The notes below the pieces were generated by a model. The model was not told the origin of the DNA and searched no databases. It was given only the letters and a program-made list of their open reading frames with translations. DNA of 64,000 bases, taken from NCBI GenBank assembly GCA_025529335.1, contig JAMYHX010000003.1, positions 1-64,000 on the forward strand, read 5' to 3'. Below, piece by piece: positions 34,622 through 47,370 of this stretch; position 1 is the stretch's first letter; the number at the start of each line of letters is the position of its first letter. The stretch comes from Rhizopus sp. PT2906 (Eukaryota > Mucoromycota > Mucoromycetes > Mucorales > Rhizopodaceae). The position numbers and the translations under genes are program-made.

Positions 34622-35590
34622 TTGTTAATGTAAGAAAGCTATGATTTAGATCGTGACCTTTCTGGGCTTCCTTTAGTTAAATTGCCACCAATTATCTCTC
34701 AAATCATATCGAGACTTTAATTTTGAGACGTATTTTTTTATTACTAAAGGTTCATATCTTGTATCTATGCTTATTAGCTAAAGGATAGGTTAATTACTAC
34801 AATTGATACGTTGCATGATGGCATAATCCAATGTATTCTATATCGCTATTAAGCCAAAGGGCTAAATTAAGTGCGTAAATTGTGTGTACAGACATAGCAG
34901 ATCAATTCATAGAAAACAGACTTCTGGATGACTTCTGGGAGTTATGATATCTAAAGAAGCGTTCTGTTGGTTTCTTTGTACCTTATTGCTGATGAGTTCT
35001 TGCCATAAAAGCCACTCGGACTTGTAGCTTATATGGATATTTAATATTAACTCTAGCAAAATTTGCATTTTGTTATGATCGACATTAAATTGATGGCAGG
35101 TATTAAAGATTACTTTATTGAATACTGCTTTGTTTTTGAAATAGCCAATTGTTTACTTCTTTTGCTCCTTTCTTTTTGTTTTCAGCACAAAATGACCAGA
35201 AGACCACTCTTCGACTCTGAATTTATGCTCAACATTGTAAAGACAGTATACCAAACGAGCCGCGGCATACAAAAATAAGAGATTGCTACAGCTTTCATAG
35301 TATTCATTCTTTAGTAACAAAAATGAGGGAACATGTCATCATCCTTTCAACGTACTCCAAAACAGTTTGTTGTACAAAACTGTGTAATCTATTACTTTTT
35401 CGGAACACACACGGAGAAAGAATCACAAAAGGATGGATAGACACTTGAACTAAAAATTCATACTCAACAAGGTTAACCACAAATGATTTCATGCTACTTT
35501 ACCTTTTCTTTTTTTTCATTTGTCTTTATTAACAAAAGGGTAAAGCAGAGACCTACTTTTTTTTTTCTCCTGTTTCTTCCCGCGGTCAAA
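34622..35590. promoter_or_regulatory. Divergent promoter region between TOP3 and chitin synthase
   Basis: A 969-base gap with both genes reading away from it. There are several T-rich and pyrimidine tracts, and a CT-rich leader directly before 35591. No additional gene is supported. Confidence 0.45.
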
Positions 35591-38500
35591 ATGCAAAATG
35601 AATGCGAAAATCTTGTTACACTCTGCAACGGGAGAGAACGACCACCGACAGAAGATTCTATATGTAGTCTACTAGAAACTAGATACAAGCTCAATATACC
35701 ATATACTCAATTAGGATATTCAAATTTAATTATTGTCAATCCGTTTCAGCCATTAGAATTATTAAATGATGCAACGCTCAAGTTGTATGCAAATGTTGGA
35801 TATAAAGACATACATGATAAAAAGCCTCTTCAGCCGCATATTTATGAGATGGCAACCAAAATGTATTTTTGTATGAGAAGAACGGGTGAAGATCAAAGTG
35901 TGATACTAAGGTATAAAAATTATGACATCAAGATCAGTAACAATGACAGCATATATTAAACTTATTTCTAATAGTGGCATCACAGGCTCAGGCAAAACCA
36001 CGACTCGATCACATCTTTTATCAGGACTTTTATATCTTTCGACACACAATAACGCAGAACATAAACTAGGCTTAAAAATACAACATGCGCACATCATCCT
36101 GGAAGCATTTGGTCAGGTATCCACAGTCCAAAATGTATCAACTTCCAAATATAGTATTTTTCAGGAAATTCAATTCAGTAAGCGTGGGCGGATCTTGGGA
36201 TCGAGAATGTTGACTTACCAATTTGATAAAACTCGCGTGACCAATATTCCATCCAATGAAAGGTCATTCCACGTGTTTTATTCGCTCCTCGCAGGCACAA
36301 CAATTGAAGAAAAGAGCGCTCTACATATCAATTATAAACCAGAACATTTCAGCTATTTGAGTCGGTCTAATTGCCTGTCTTTGCCTCATTGGAATGATGA
36401 AATTCAATTCAACAATTTGAAAAAGGCGTTTAAAATATGTGGATTCAAAGTGAAAGTAGTTACACAGATATTTCAACTCTTGGCTGCCATTTTGCATATC
36501 GGAAACCTTCAATTTACTGAAAACAGCAACGCCTTAACAACCGCTCAAGAGGCATGTGTCGTGAAGAACAATGATGTCTTGGAAACAGTATCCATGATGC
36601 TTGGTGTATCGCCTTCTAAATTGGAAACATGTCTGACCTACAAACTTAAAATGATCGGAAGAGAACTTTGTACGGTATTTCTAAATCCTGAGGCTGCCGC
36701 GGATCAAAGAGATAGTCTCGCACGCACGCTCTACAACGTCTTATTCTTATGGATAGTAGAATCGATTAACCAAAGAGTATGCTATGCGGGCTCTGATGAT
36801 TCTGTAAACATCATTGGAATACTGGATCAGTTTGGCTTTCAAAATCATGCGTCTAATGGATTTGAACAATTTTGTACAAACATTGCAAACGAATACCTAA
36901 ATTGTTTCTTTTTGAATGAAGCATTTGACAAAGATAGCGAATCGAATATGTTGATGACCAGTGATGGTATAATACTTCCCTCTATCACTCTCAATTTTGG
37001 TAGTTTTTCTTGTCTGGAACTTCTCCTCGGCAAAGACAAACAGGAGCTTAAAAGAGATATGATCAAGTATCACCAAAGCGGCCAACAGAGGTTCGCATGC
37101 TTAAATGGAATCTCTGGCCTTTTAAACAGAGATACAACGAAACTGCAGGCTGGAGCAACAGAAGCAACAGATGCCAACTTTTTGGCTGCACTACAACGTC
37201 AACTTTCCACTCACCCATCTTTGTCAAGAAACCATCAAACGTTTGCTTTTGGAATCAAGCATTTCTGTGGAACAGCAGATTACAATGTTGAAAACTTTTT
37301 ACAAGATAATCTTGATGATGTGTCTCCGGATTTTGTAAGCATGTTCAAGGATTGTAGTTCCAATAACTTTGTATCAAATCTTTTCAAGAACTCGGCAATG
37401 ACAATCAAGTCTCACCCCAATGACGATCGAGCTATTATTAAGGCACAAGTTAGTAGTAAGCCACTGAGAAAGCCTTCGATCAACAAGAGGTCTCCCAGAA
37501 GCGATTCGGCTGAAACTCTTGCAAGTGAAAGCAACAAGAATGAATGTCCAACATCTGAAAAGAAACAAGATACAGTTCCAAAAACAATACAGCAAAATAC
37601 AGTCATAGATCAGCTTTATACCACTCTTTGCGACATTACTTCATCTATATCCGGTACTACGATCTACAACATTATCCACATCCGGCCAAACGATGTACAA
37701 TCATCAACCGAGTTTGATAACAGTCAAGTCAAGCGTCAAATTCGTGCTTTTTCTATACCCGAATTATGCGTACGCCATCAGGTAGACTATGCATATAGAT
37801 ATACTTTTGAAGAATTTATGGTGCGGTACGAGAGAATATTACCAGATACTGGGCTATCAATAGACGATATGGAGACGTTAAACAAGGAAAAGATGGAGCA
37901 TATCTGTGGGGTTATGGATTGGGACGTAAACGAATTGACCATTGGTCGTAATATGGTTTGGTTAAAGTATGACCTTTGGAAAGAACTAGAAGACGCTTTG
38001 AGAGTACTGGAAAAACAAGAAAGAGAGATTCGAAAAGGCGCAGTCAATCGCACGTTACCGGCTGAAAATGAAGTAGGCGCAGAATCACTTATAGTCCAAT
38101 ATTCTCTCAACAATGACAGTATGAATGTGTATAATGGTGTGGCGAGTGAATATGGTACCGAAGGATCGAGCCAAGGATATAGTGAGAATATACGTGGAAC
38201 TAATGGCAGTCAATGGGAAGAAGAATTAGAATGGAATCATGCTAATGGGTAAGTCATTACAGTATGGATAAATAACATATTAATATCATTTGCTTAGCCT
38301 TGGACCAAATATGGACATGAGCAGGATGGTTGAGGAAACACCAGGGCCACAAGTTGAACATATAGAGAATGTCTCTATTACTAAAGTGCGTCGGTGGTGG
38401 GTTATATTTGTTTGGTTGCTGACATTTTGGATACCATCCCCTTTCTTACGATGGTTTGGTAAGATGGATCGACCTGATATCCAAATGGCGTGGCGCGAGA

Positions 38501-41500
38501 AAGTAGCGCTCTGCGCCATTATCGCCTTTATGTCAGCAATAATACTCTTTGTGATCGTAGGCCTAGGCGAAATTGTATGTCCTGGAACACAGACGATGTA
38601 TTCTATAGCCAATGTAAAAGCTCACGGCTTGCCAAACGATAACTATATGAGTATCAGAGGAGTGGTATATGACATGACAAAGTTTGCAAAAATGAGCCAT
38701 GGGGCGGCTGGACTAATTGCTGATCAATCTATGATGGGTGACTTGGCCGGTTATGATATGTCTTCATCTATTCCGCCTCCTTTAACTGTAGCCTGTGCAG
38801 GGTTAGTAACGAATCCAAACATACGCATGATGGCCAACACGTCTGTTAATCCGCAAGCCTCATTTATACATTATTCTGGTGATCAACTTCAGCTCGATAC
38901 TTTAAGCGACATGAAGGATTCTCATTGGTACTGGGACAAGTTTTTACCGGCAATCAAAGATTTTAAAAAGGGGACACTAGTACATCGTTTATCTGATCTT
39001 GAAGCAGATGCTAATGGCTGGGGCCGTGCCGTATTGGTCATTCATGACAAGGTATATGATATCCAAGATTACCTTACAACTGTTCAATATTATGGAGCAG
39101 CTGACAATGAGTACAACTTTCTCTCTGATGTAGTCAAGGACCTCTTTACGCACTTCAGTGGAACAGATGCGACTAGTAAATGGGAAATGTACAAAGACAG
39201 GATGTCGCTTGAACAACAGCAGCAAAATATGAACTGTTTGGATAATTATTTCTTTATTGGATATGTTGATCCAAGAGACACGGCTCGATGTATGTTTACC
39301 AACTATATGCTTCTTGCATGTGCCATGCTCATGTGCGCTGTTATTCTTGTTAAATTCCTTGCTGCACTCCAATTTGGAAGCACTCCTGTTCCAGAGGATC
39401 ACGATAAGTTTGTTATATGCCAAGTCCCATGTTATACAGAAGGTGAAGAGTCGATCAGGAAGACAATCAATTCTCTTGCAGTAATGAATTATGATGATAA
39501 AAGGAAGCTACTCTTTATTATTGCTGATGGTATGATTATGGGCAGTGGTAATGACCGTCCGACGCCAAGGATCGTATTGGATGTGCTTGGTTATGATATG
39601 ACAAATGAACCGGAGCCTCGAATGTTCAAATCTGTGGGTGAAGGTTCAAAGCAACTCAACTATGGTAAAGTATACTCTGGCCTGTATGAATGCGAAGGAC
39701 ATATCGTACCATACATTGTTGTCGTGAAAGTTGGAAAAGCGTCCGAAAGAGCAAAGCCAGGAAATCGAGGCAAGCGTGATTCACAAATGATTTGTATGAA
39801 CTTCTTGAACCGAGTTCACTTTGATGGAGAAATGACACCATTGGAACTTGAAATTTACTATCAAATCAATAACGTTATTGGAGTCAATCCTTCATTTTAT
39901 GAATACATTTTAATGGTCGATTCAGATACAGAAGTTATGCCACATTCCCTTAGTTATTTGATCTCTTCCATGTTGCATGATGGTCGAATTATGGGTATCT
40001 GTGGCGAAACTGCACTGTCAAATGAGAACCAGTCGTGGACTACAATGATTCAAGTATACGAATACTATATCTCTCATTATTTGGCAAAAGCATTTGAATC
40101 TCTGTTTGGATCTGTTACCTGTCTGCCTGGTTGCTTTTGTATGTACAGAGTCAGAACACCTGTCAAGAATGAACCCCTTATCATTTCACCAAAAGTCATC
40201 AGAGATTACTCTGAAAATCGAGTAGACACGCTTCACAAAAAGAACTTGCTATCTCTTGGAGAAGATCGTTATTTGACGACGCTCATGATGAAGCATTTTC
40301 CTCAATACAAAATGAAGTTTACTCCATATGCCATGTGTCGTACTGTAGCACCAGATAGATGGAGAGTCTTGCTGTCACAACGTCGTCGATGGATTAATTC
40401 TACAATTCATAACCTGCTAGAGGTAGTCTTGTTGCCAGACCTTTGTGGTTTCTGCTGCTTTTCAATGAGGTTTGTTGTTCTGATTGATCTCATCGGTACT
40501 TTGACGCTTCCTGTATCGTTTGCTTACCTCGTTTACCTTGTCTATGTCATGGCATCACACTCTGGTCCGTTCCCTAAGCTTGCCATTAGTATACTTGGTG
40601 GCATTTACGCATTACAAGTTGTTCTTTTCATTCTGAAGAGACAGTGGCAGCATATCGGATGGATGTTCTTTTACTTATTTGCCATGCCTATCTACTCTTT
40701 CTTCCTGCCCATATATTCGTTTTGGCATTTCGACGATTTCTCATGGGGTAATACTCGTGTCGTTGTAGGCGAAAAGCAACGAAAGATCATTGTGACGGAT
40801 GAAGAAGAGTTTGATGAAAAGATGATTCCAATGAAGAAATGGTCCGTTTATGAACAAGAGCTGATGGATCGAAGTTCGGCAGATTCCAAGGTGACTGGTC
40901 TCAGTGGAGGCACATACAGGGCAAATGTCCTAGCATCACCCTATTCTGATCCTTACCTACGGCACAGCACAAGCATGCATGGAGGATTGGACTACGGTTA
41001 CTGCCCTGATGCTTCACAAAACATGAACCTTCATCAGTCATTCATGTACAATAACTTGGAAGGAAGCAATTCGTTTGTTGCAGGATCTGAATACGGCGCA
41101 GGCAAAACGCCAATAGCAGGTTATCCTAATATCTCGATGCTATCCTTTTCACCAAATATGATGCCATATCCTCAAATGATACGACCTACCTCAACAATGA
41201 CTCATCCTGGCCTCGTCGGACAACCTTTCTATCCTTCTATGACAGAGCTTCCTACAAACTATAACAAATCAGCCCCTCAACTACATGGTGATAGAACAAG
41301 CTACTCCTCCTCTAGAATGGATACACCCGTTATGCTTAATCGACCGTCAACAACAATGTCATTTGATCAAGGAAGCGCTGCTCATCTGCTTGGCACTTTC
41401 AATGAAGATAATCTGCCACAAAGCCAGCAATCACTATCAGTCATGATGGAGCCTTCTCCGTTCCCTTCTGATGAAAGAATCTTTGAAGAGATCAAAAGTA

Positions 41501-41689
41501 TAATAGAAACAGAAGATTTGATGCTTATAACTAAAAAACAAGGTAAACTAATGCTAATATGTAAGCATGTATATGTCTGACATATATTTAGTTCGTGAAA
41601 AGTTATCCAATCTATTCGGAATCGATATGAACGTTAAGAAAGAATTTATCAATAGTAGCATACAAAGCATTCTACTAGAGAAACAGTGA
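35591..41689 (+). CDS. Chitin synthase with N-terminal myosin motor domain (class V/VII type)
   Basis: Makes chitin at the plasma membrane. Exons 35591-35910, 35975-38248, 38298-41542 and 41592-41689 join exactly to 1978 residues. Residues 1 to about 750 are a divergent myosin head: P-loop GITGSGKT at 108-115 (the first join restores it) and a switch II-like ILDQFGFQN around 391-396. The usual switch I NxxSSRFG is not recognisable; the aligned part reads STSKYSIFQEIQF. Two cytochrome b5-like domains follow (VVYDMTKF near 986, KVYDIQDYL near 1116). The catalytic domain has KRDSQ, DSDTE (1406-1410), EDRYL (about 1519-1523) and QRRRW (1559-1563), all intact. The last exon supplies a DEK-C domain (KLSNLFGIDM...INSSIQSILLE); stopping at the frame's own stop near 41580 would lose it. 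It converges on PWP2. Confidence 0.95.
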
Positions 41690-41847
41690 TTCAATTGTAT
41701 AGGCAATCATCATTTTATATAAGTCTGCATTTTTTAGAAATATCACAAATCATTGCATTTGACCATTTTAATTGTTATATATTTCAAAAATAAACCTTGT
41801 ATATTGTATCAAAACTATAAACTGCAACAAATGAAGAATTATGTTTA

Positions 41848-44803
41848 TTATGTAGATGATTTAGCAGCAAGAGACTGCTGGGTTAGGAGATATCTAAGTG
41901 TATAATTGTTGGAATCACACCTATAGAAAAAGTTAGAACTATCACATCATGAATTATAATAAAAAAAAATGACTTACAATGTAGCAATGTCATCGCGCAC
42001 TCGATTCACGCCTTTATGCAAAGCTCTAAATACAGGTTGGAACTCTCCACGATGATCACGAAGGTATCTACCGTGGTAGGTCATGATACTTGTCACCCAT
42101 AGCAAGTGGAACTCTATATGAGGACTTGTTTCCATGTGAACACCAATGAATGTCAGTAATTTGAAAAGATACTTTTCTGGCATGTTCTGGCAAACGAGGC
42201 TCACAGAGTCTGGTGGAATGCCTTCAAATACTTTGTGTGTTACTGGCTTTTCGTTCAATCGGAACGCCATGCAAATAGACTTTAAGTACTCCTTTTCTGA
42301 AAGTGCTTCCAAAACTGTTTCAGGCGTAATATCGATTTCTAAATCAAAAGGATCAAAGAGGATATCTTCATCCAGTGAGTAGATCAATAATCCGTCTGTT
42401 GTAGCAGCTGCCCATGCTCTGCCTGTAGGTGAGAATCGTACGGCTGTTGATTTCACTTCAGGTCGAACTTTTCTAACTGAAAGATCACCGGTCCTTGTGC
42501 CTGGTAAAGAGTTGTCTACACGTTCTTCAGTATCGGAGCCCTCTTCTTCCATTTCTTCAATGCTGCCAAACTCTGTCATATATTTGGAGTTTAAGTATTC
42601 CTGAGTACCGTCCAGCGAAAGGTTCTGAGAGATTTGGAACTTTTTCACCAAAAATGTGCTTTCTACATCATAAATACAGATATATTTACTTGTGCCTGAA
42701 CCAATAATGCTTGAGCCATCGGCAGTGTAACAAAGGGAATTGAAGCATTTTCCCGAGGCGGCATTCTCTGCTGAGGTACGATCGTCCTTTTTACGACCAC
42801 CCATGATATCTTTACGACCATCAATTGTATTAAGAACATTACCTTCTTCTACACCCCAGAAAGTAACTTGTCCGTCCAATGTGGCCGCAGCAATTTCTTT
42901 ACCGTCAGGCTTGAATGCTACAGCTAGAACTTCTGTTTGATGAACAAGAGGTTCAATGGTCTTGCCACGTCCAAATACATCCCATGTTCGAGCAGAATGA
43001 TCCCAACTGCCACTCAGAAGTAGCATACCAGTGGGCGAGAAGGCAAGAGAGCTGATGGGTCCAGTATGACCAGCCATGATATCAAGTAATTTGCCTGTTT
43101 GAACGCTCCAAACGAAAATTTCAAATGTGTCCAATGTACCAGCACAGACAATTTCACCGGAAGGATCCACAGCAAGAGAGGTGAATTGAACAGGATTTGG
43201 GCTTGTAAATGTTCTGAAATTACGGTAACGGACAAGATCGAATGCACGAACGGTGCCATCTAAACTCGCGGAAAATACGACTTGACCTTGCTTGGCAAAT
43301 TCAACTGCTTTGACTCCACTCTTGTGCTCGCTAAAGGTGACAAAGCAGAATCCAGAGTTCGTGTTCCAGACTTTTACTTTACCATCATCGCCACCAGTAG
43401 CAAGATATTGTCCATCAGAAGAATAAGAGACTGCATTGATATCATAATAATGGCCTTGTTGCTTCAGCACGTAGGTTTCAGACTGCCATTCCCAGACTAA
43501 TAATTGTCCAAGCGCTCTAGAGCCAAAAGCTAACCATTCTCCTGTAGAATTGATGGCGCATGTATCAATCTTGTGTTGAGAAATACTAGTGATTATGTTA
43601 GTACAAGTGATAAAATGTCGCAAAGGGTAATAGGCTCTACCTTAGTGTATGAATAGCAGTAAAATGAGGAACTTCATAGAGACCAAACAAGCCAGAGTTG
43701 AATCCTACAACAACTAAATTGCTCGCAGAAAAGAACTCTGCTACATTCACCTTGACGCCTGCCATATTAAAGTAATTCTTTTTCAAAATTCTCCACTTGG
43801 CTTTATCTATGCGGACAATCTCATTGCCATCTTCATCCACTTCCACCATTTCTGTATCAGAATCCTCATGCAATTCTGCATAGGTTGCATTTTTCCACTG
43901 GAACAAAGCACCATCTCTACTGACAGTATATATCTATAACCATGGTCAGCCAGAATATATAATTCATGGTTTTCCTTCTTACATTTGACATGTCTGCTGA
44001 GAACCAGGCATTTATAATATAATCACGATGTCCAGAAAGAGTCGATGGAACAAAATCTTCCAAATCTTTATCCACAGTATAAATACGAGCTGTCATATCT
44101 TTTGATGCAGTAATTAAAAATCTACAAGTATATATAAATTCTTAATCATCATCATCCATGTTGATCCGTTATCTCCTACCTTGAGTCAGGGCTCCAATTG
44201 ATACTGTTTACTGCATCATGATGTCCAACTGCAGTCTTTATGAGTACAAAGGGTGCATATTCTCGGGTATGTCCTGGTGCTTTCCATATTTCTACATTCT
44301 TTTCAAGTGAAATCGCAAAGTACTTGCCGTCAGGACTGAATTTGGCGCTCTTGGTTCTACCCTTAAAGTTCATGTGGTGAAGAATGACTCTACGATTGAC
44401 GCTGATCAATAAAGCTCGACCGTCTATTTAAGAAATGTGTTAAAACAAGTAGATTTTAGGATGATCTATGTTCCTTGCCTAAATCAATGGTAACTAGAAG
44501 ATTGCCTTTGGGTGAGAGTACTATATGATCTATATTCTTGCGCATTTCGATTGGAAGTGTATATGATGTATTGCTAAAGGGCCTCTTTAGTATATAATAA
44601 TCTACTATACTCTCTTTCTCTTACTTGACAAGATCAAAGAATGACACTCGATTGCCAACTACACTAATAATCGTATTTCCGTCTGGTGTAAAAAGCACAT
44701 TGGCGCCTGTATAAACAGTACCTAGCAGATTGGAGAACTTGATTATGTGAGTATAACTACCATTTCTTGTTGTTTATGAATTTACTTTATATGACGATTT
44801 CAT
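41848..44803 (-). CDS. PWP2: Periodic tryptophan protein 2, U3 snoRNP/90S pre-ribosome
   Basis: WD-repeat scaffold of the UTP-B subcomplex needed for 18S rRNA maturation in the nucleolus. The first exon is 18 bases (44803-44786, MKSSYK) and joins 44737 to give MKSSYKFSNLLGTVY, the family's N-terminus. Several exons encode two tandem WD propellers (for example GGDDGKVKVWN, SGSWDHSARTWD, AATLDGQVTFWG). An acidic, Ser-rich linker and the conserved C-terminal helical domain (FHLLWVTSIMTYHGRYL) follow. The final small exon starts just before the family tail and ends at 41848. The long exon runs from about 43590 to 41980. Identity rests on the N-terminus plus the C-terminal PWP2 domain. Confidence 0.94.
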
Positions 44804-45194
44804 TTCTTTCTTATGTACACAGTTTAAGAAACAACAAAAAAAGATATACTCCTGTGGCTTATTTTATTCTTTTTAGAAGAAAAAAAAAAGCTGAGCCAAT
44901 CAAATTAGTTTGAGACACGACCAGTGCATGAAAGGCACAAGACGGGGGCAAAGCTGCCATAGTAAATTACAGTTTCTCTCTATGGATAACAGTCATACAC
45001 TGCCATCCATTCATCTCTATGGCAACTAGCCTCTTAAATGTGTTTGTATTAATTTGTTTTTGAATAAAGGTACCTGATCTGTCAAGTAGTTTGTGTAACT
45101 AAAGAATGGCCGTAGTTCTTTTCCTAAGAAGAGGTTTATTATTACTTTTAAAATACTTCTGTACACAAATTAAAAATTAAACAGTCTGAATGGC
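44804..45194. other. Short intergenic stretch
   Basis: Upstream of PWP2 and downstream of the secreted-protein gene. It carries A-rich tracts near 44831-44891. No gene is seen. Confidence 0.45.
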
Positions 45195-45878
45195 TTAAAA
45201 GATTACAAGAAGAGGGCTCATAAAGAGCAGTGCCTTTGGTATAGCGAGAGTGTTACCGGCTGAGCTGGGTTTGAATATGGAAGATGATGTACTTGATTGA
45301 GAAGGTGAACTCGAGCCAGATGCACTAGGACTTTGGACAGACGACGTAGGTGGTGCAGCAGAAATAGTAATAGGAATTGAAAGATTTGTCTGGGATACAT
45401 TATCAGTAAAAATGACTTGATAGGAACCGGCTGTTGTGTTGGTGGGAATTTGATACTATAAACAATGTTAAACACATATGCAATCGACATCGTCACCCCT
45501 TCTTTCCCTCTCATTTGATTATACACTTACATTAAATTGATGTTCATAAACAGTTGCGCCACCAATGCTTTTTTGGAAACTGTACCCTTGAGAAATATCC
45601 GCACTAGGATTGATGACAGTAGTGATGTTGCCAGAATTAAGTGAGATAGAGAGTTGAAGATCTAACAAGAGTCAGCGGATTGTACATAAAGTATTAAAAT
45701 ATACATTACTATCTGAAGTAGCATTGCTTGCAACGGTATAAACGCACGGCAAGACTCGGCTTGCAACAAAAGGAGCGTTGGGTGCTGGTGAGCTTACATT
45801 GAATAACCCAATCGAAGACTGAACCTCGGCACTAACAGCAATCGCTAGAGTAGATAATAAGACTAAAAACTTTACCAT
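45195..45878 (-). CDS. Secreted GPI-anchored protein, paralogue of the 16-kb gene
   Basis: Exons 45878-45710, 45661-45531 and 45455-45195 join exactly to 186 residues. Signal peptide MVKFLVLLSTLAIAVSA; then NVSSPAPNAPFVASRVLPC, a YEHQFNYQIPTNTTAGSY segment, a Ser/Thr/Pro linker and a hydrophobic C-terminus (KALLFMSPLLVIF). Domain order and key positions (SP, LPC, YEH, IPTN, GSY) match the gene at 16148, though this copy has an extra intron. A Kre9/KNH-like wall protein is the best guess. Confidence 0.82.
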
Positions 45879-46953
45879 GATTTAACAACAGGATGGGATA
45901 AAGGAAAAGAAAAGAAGAGAAAAGAAAAACAGCTGCAGTTATAAAGGAGTTACGTTGGGTATTTTTAGGTGCAGTGCCTTTTAAAGAATTTTTCAGTGTT
46001 TTTTACCCAATTTATATCAGACCAATCGTTACACCTGTTCGTGTAACAAACTTGGTCGTTTCTATCTTTCTAAAGTGTACTTTTTTTCAGCCAAAAAATC
46101 ATTTTTTGAACAAGATTGATTGAACTGAATGAAACTTAGATTATTTTGTTTTTAATGAAGGGAAATTAATTATTGTTTAATATCATTACTTTGGTCATCT
46201 ATTCAATTTGTTAGTATTAGGCACAATTAGCCGTTTTGCCCATTTGATCCATTTGTGCTTCTTGAGTGTAATAGGCAACAGCAAATCATTTGACTTTTAA
46301 TATATATTATTAACCTGTGAGCGTAGAATAACCAATGCCATTAACACTGTCTACAGAAAATTTATTCTCACCAAATATTATGCAAAGAAAGAGAGATAAT
46401 CTTACAGCCATCGGAAATAGAATTGGATATCTGAGATAGCTATTTAGAGATTATTGAAAGTGCATGGGAACATATTTGCAGTTCAAACGAATTATATTTT
46501 TGGCCAACATAGGACTATGTTTGTAGAGACCATAAAAGACAAATGGATGAGAAAGAAGAGATAAGCAAAAGAGATTAAGTAAGCTTTTTCTATTATTATT
46601 ATCAGCCTTTAATTAGCTTGAGTTTTTAAGACAAAATGTAGTAACAGCAGTTATCAATTCATAACTATGGATCACAAGTATGGATATCACAACTAGTGAT
46701 GTAATAGTTTCAAGGTTTGAATGACAGTACGTAAATAGACTTGCATGAATAACACAGAATAAAAGAGTACAGAGAATAACTTGGACAATCATACGATATG
46801 CATAAAAGCACTTTCATTATTTTGCATGTTTAAATAGAATCGCGCTTATTTAACTTTTTAAAGACGCGTCTATTCATTTACAAACTATATTTCGATACGG
46901 CAATCCATCAATTATGACAAAGGTATATAATGATGTAGAAATATAAAATACAG
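45879..46953. other. Intergenic stretch
   Basis: AT-rich. The first 150 bases are probably the promoter of the secreted-protein gene. No coding exon is seen. Confidence 0.45.
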
Positions 46954-47370
46954 TTAATTGGAATCAGAAGACTCTGAAAAGGGGAAATTGTTCAGCCATT
47001 CCTTTATAATTTCTTTTTTTTTTTTTTGCAATGTTTACCTTGATGATTTTTGATATCCACTGTGGGCTTGGATCGTATGGATTTTTCTTCAATTTTTCAT
47101 TGTGTGAAGCATGCAGCGCTTCAGACTTACCAGAGTTTCTTCTGTCAATAAGTGGTTATAACCTTTATCTTTATCTATAAGTAACTTTCCACATACCTTC
47201 ATCTAATATAAAAAAAAGTGGATTAATCTTGGAAGAGACTCGAGCTTGTCGTCAAATACAAGCTTTTAGCTTTATCGTACATTGATTCAACCTCCTGCGT
47301 CACCGTCATCAACTCATGGTGCATGAACTTGCTCCCTTTCAAAGTCTTTTCTAATTTACAATGTTGTCAG
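46954..47370 (-). CDS. Possible small gene, unrecognised
   Basis: Two to three exon-like pieces on the minus strand. The last two join cleanly: a piece containing LKKNPYDPSPQWISKIIK, an intron of about 35 bases with an A-run, then EWLNNFPFSESSDSN and a stop at 46954. An upstream piece (about 47240-47365) reads KFMHHELMTVTQEVESMYDK but its link to the rest is not settled. It may be a small gene or a fragment. No family is recognised. Confidence 0.3.

Noticed and set aside
38286..38612. Antisense frames over the chitin synthase gene (also 37374-37595, 38989-39423)
   Set aside because: Shadows of the sense coding sequence, which has complete family motifs.
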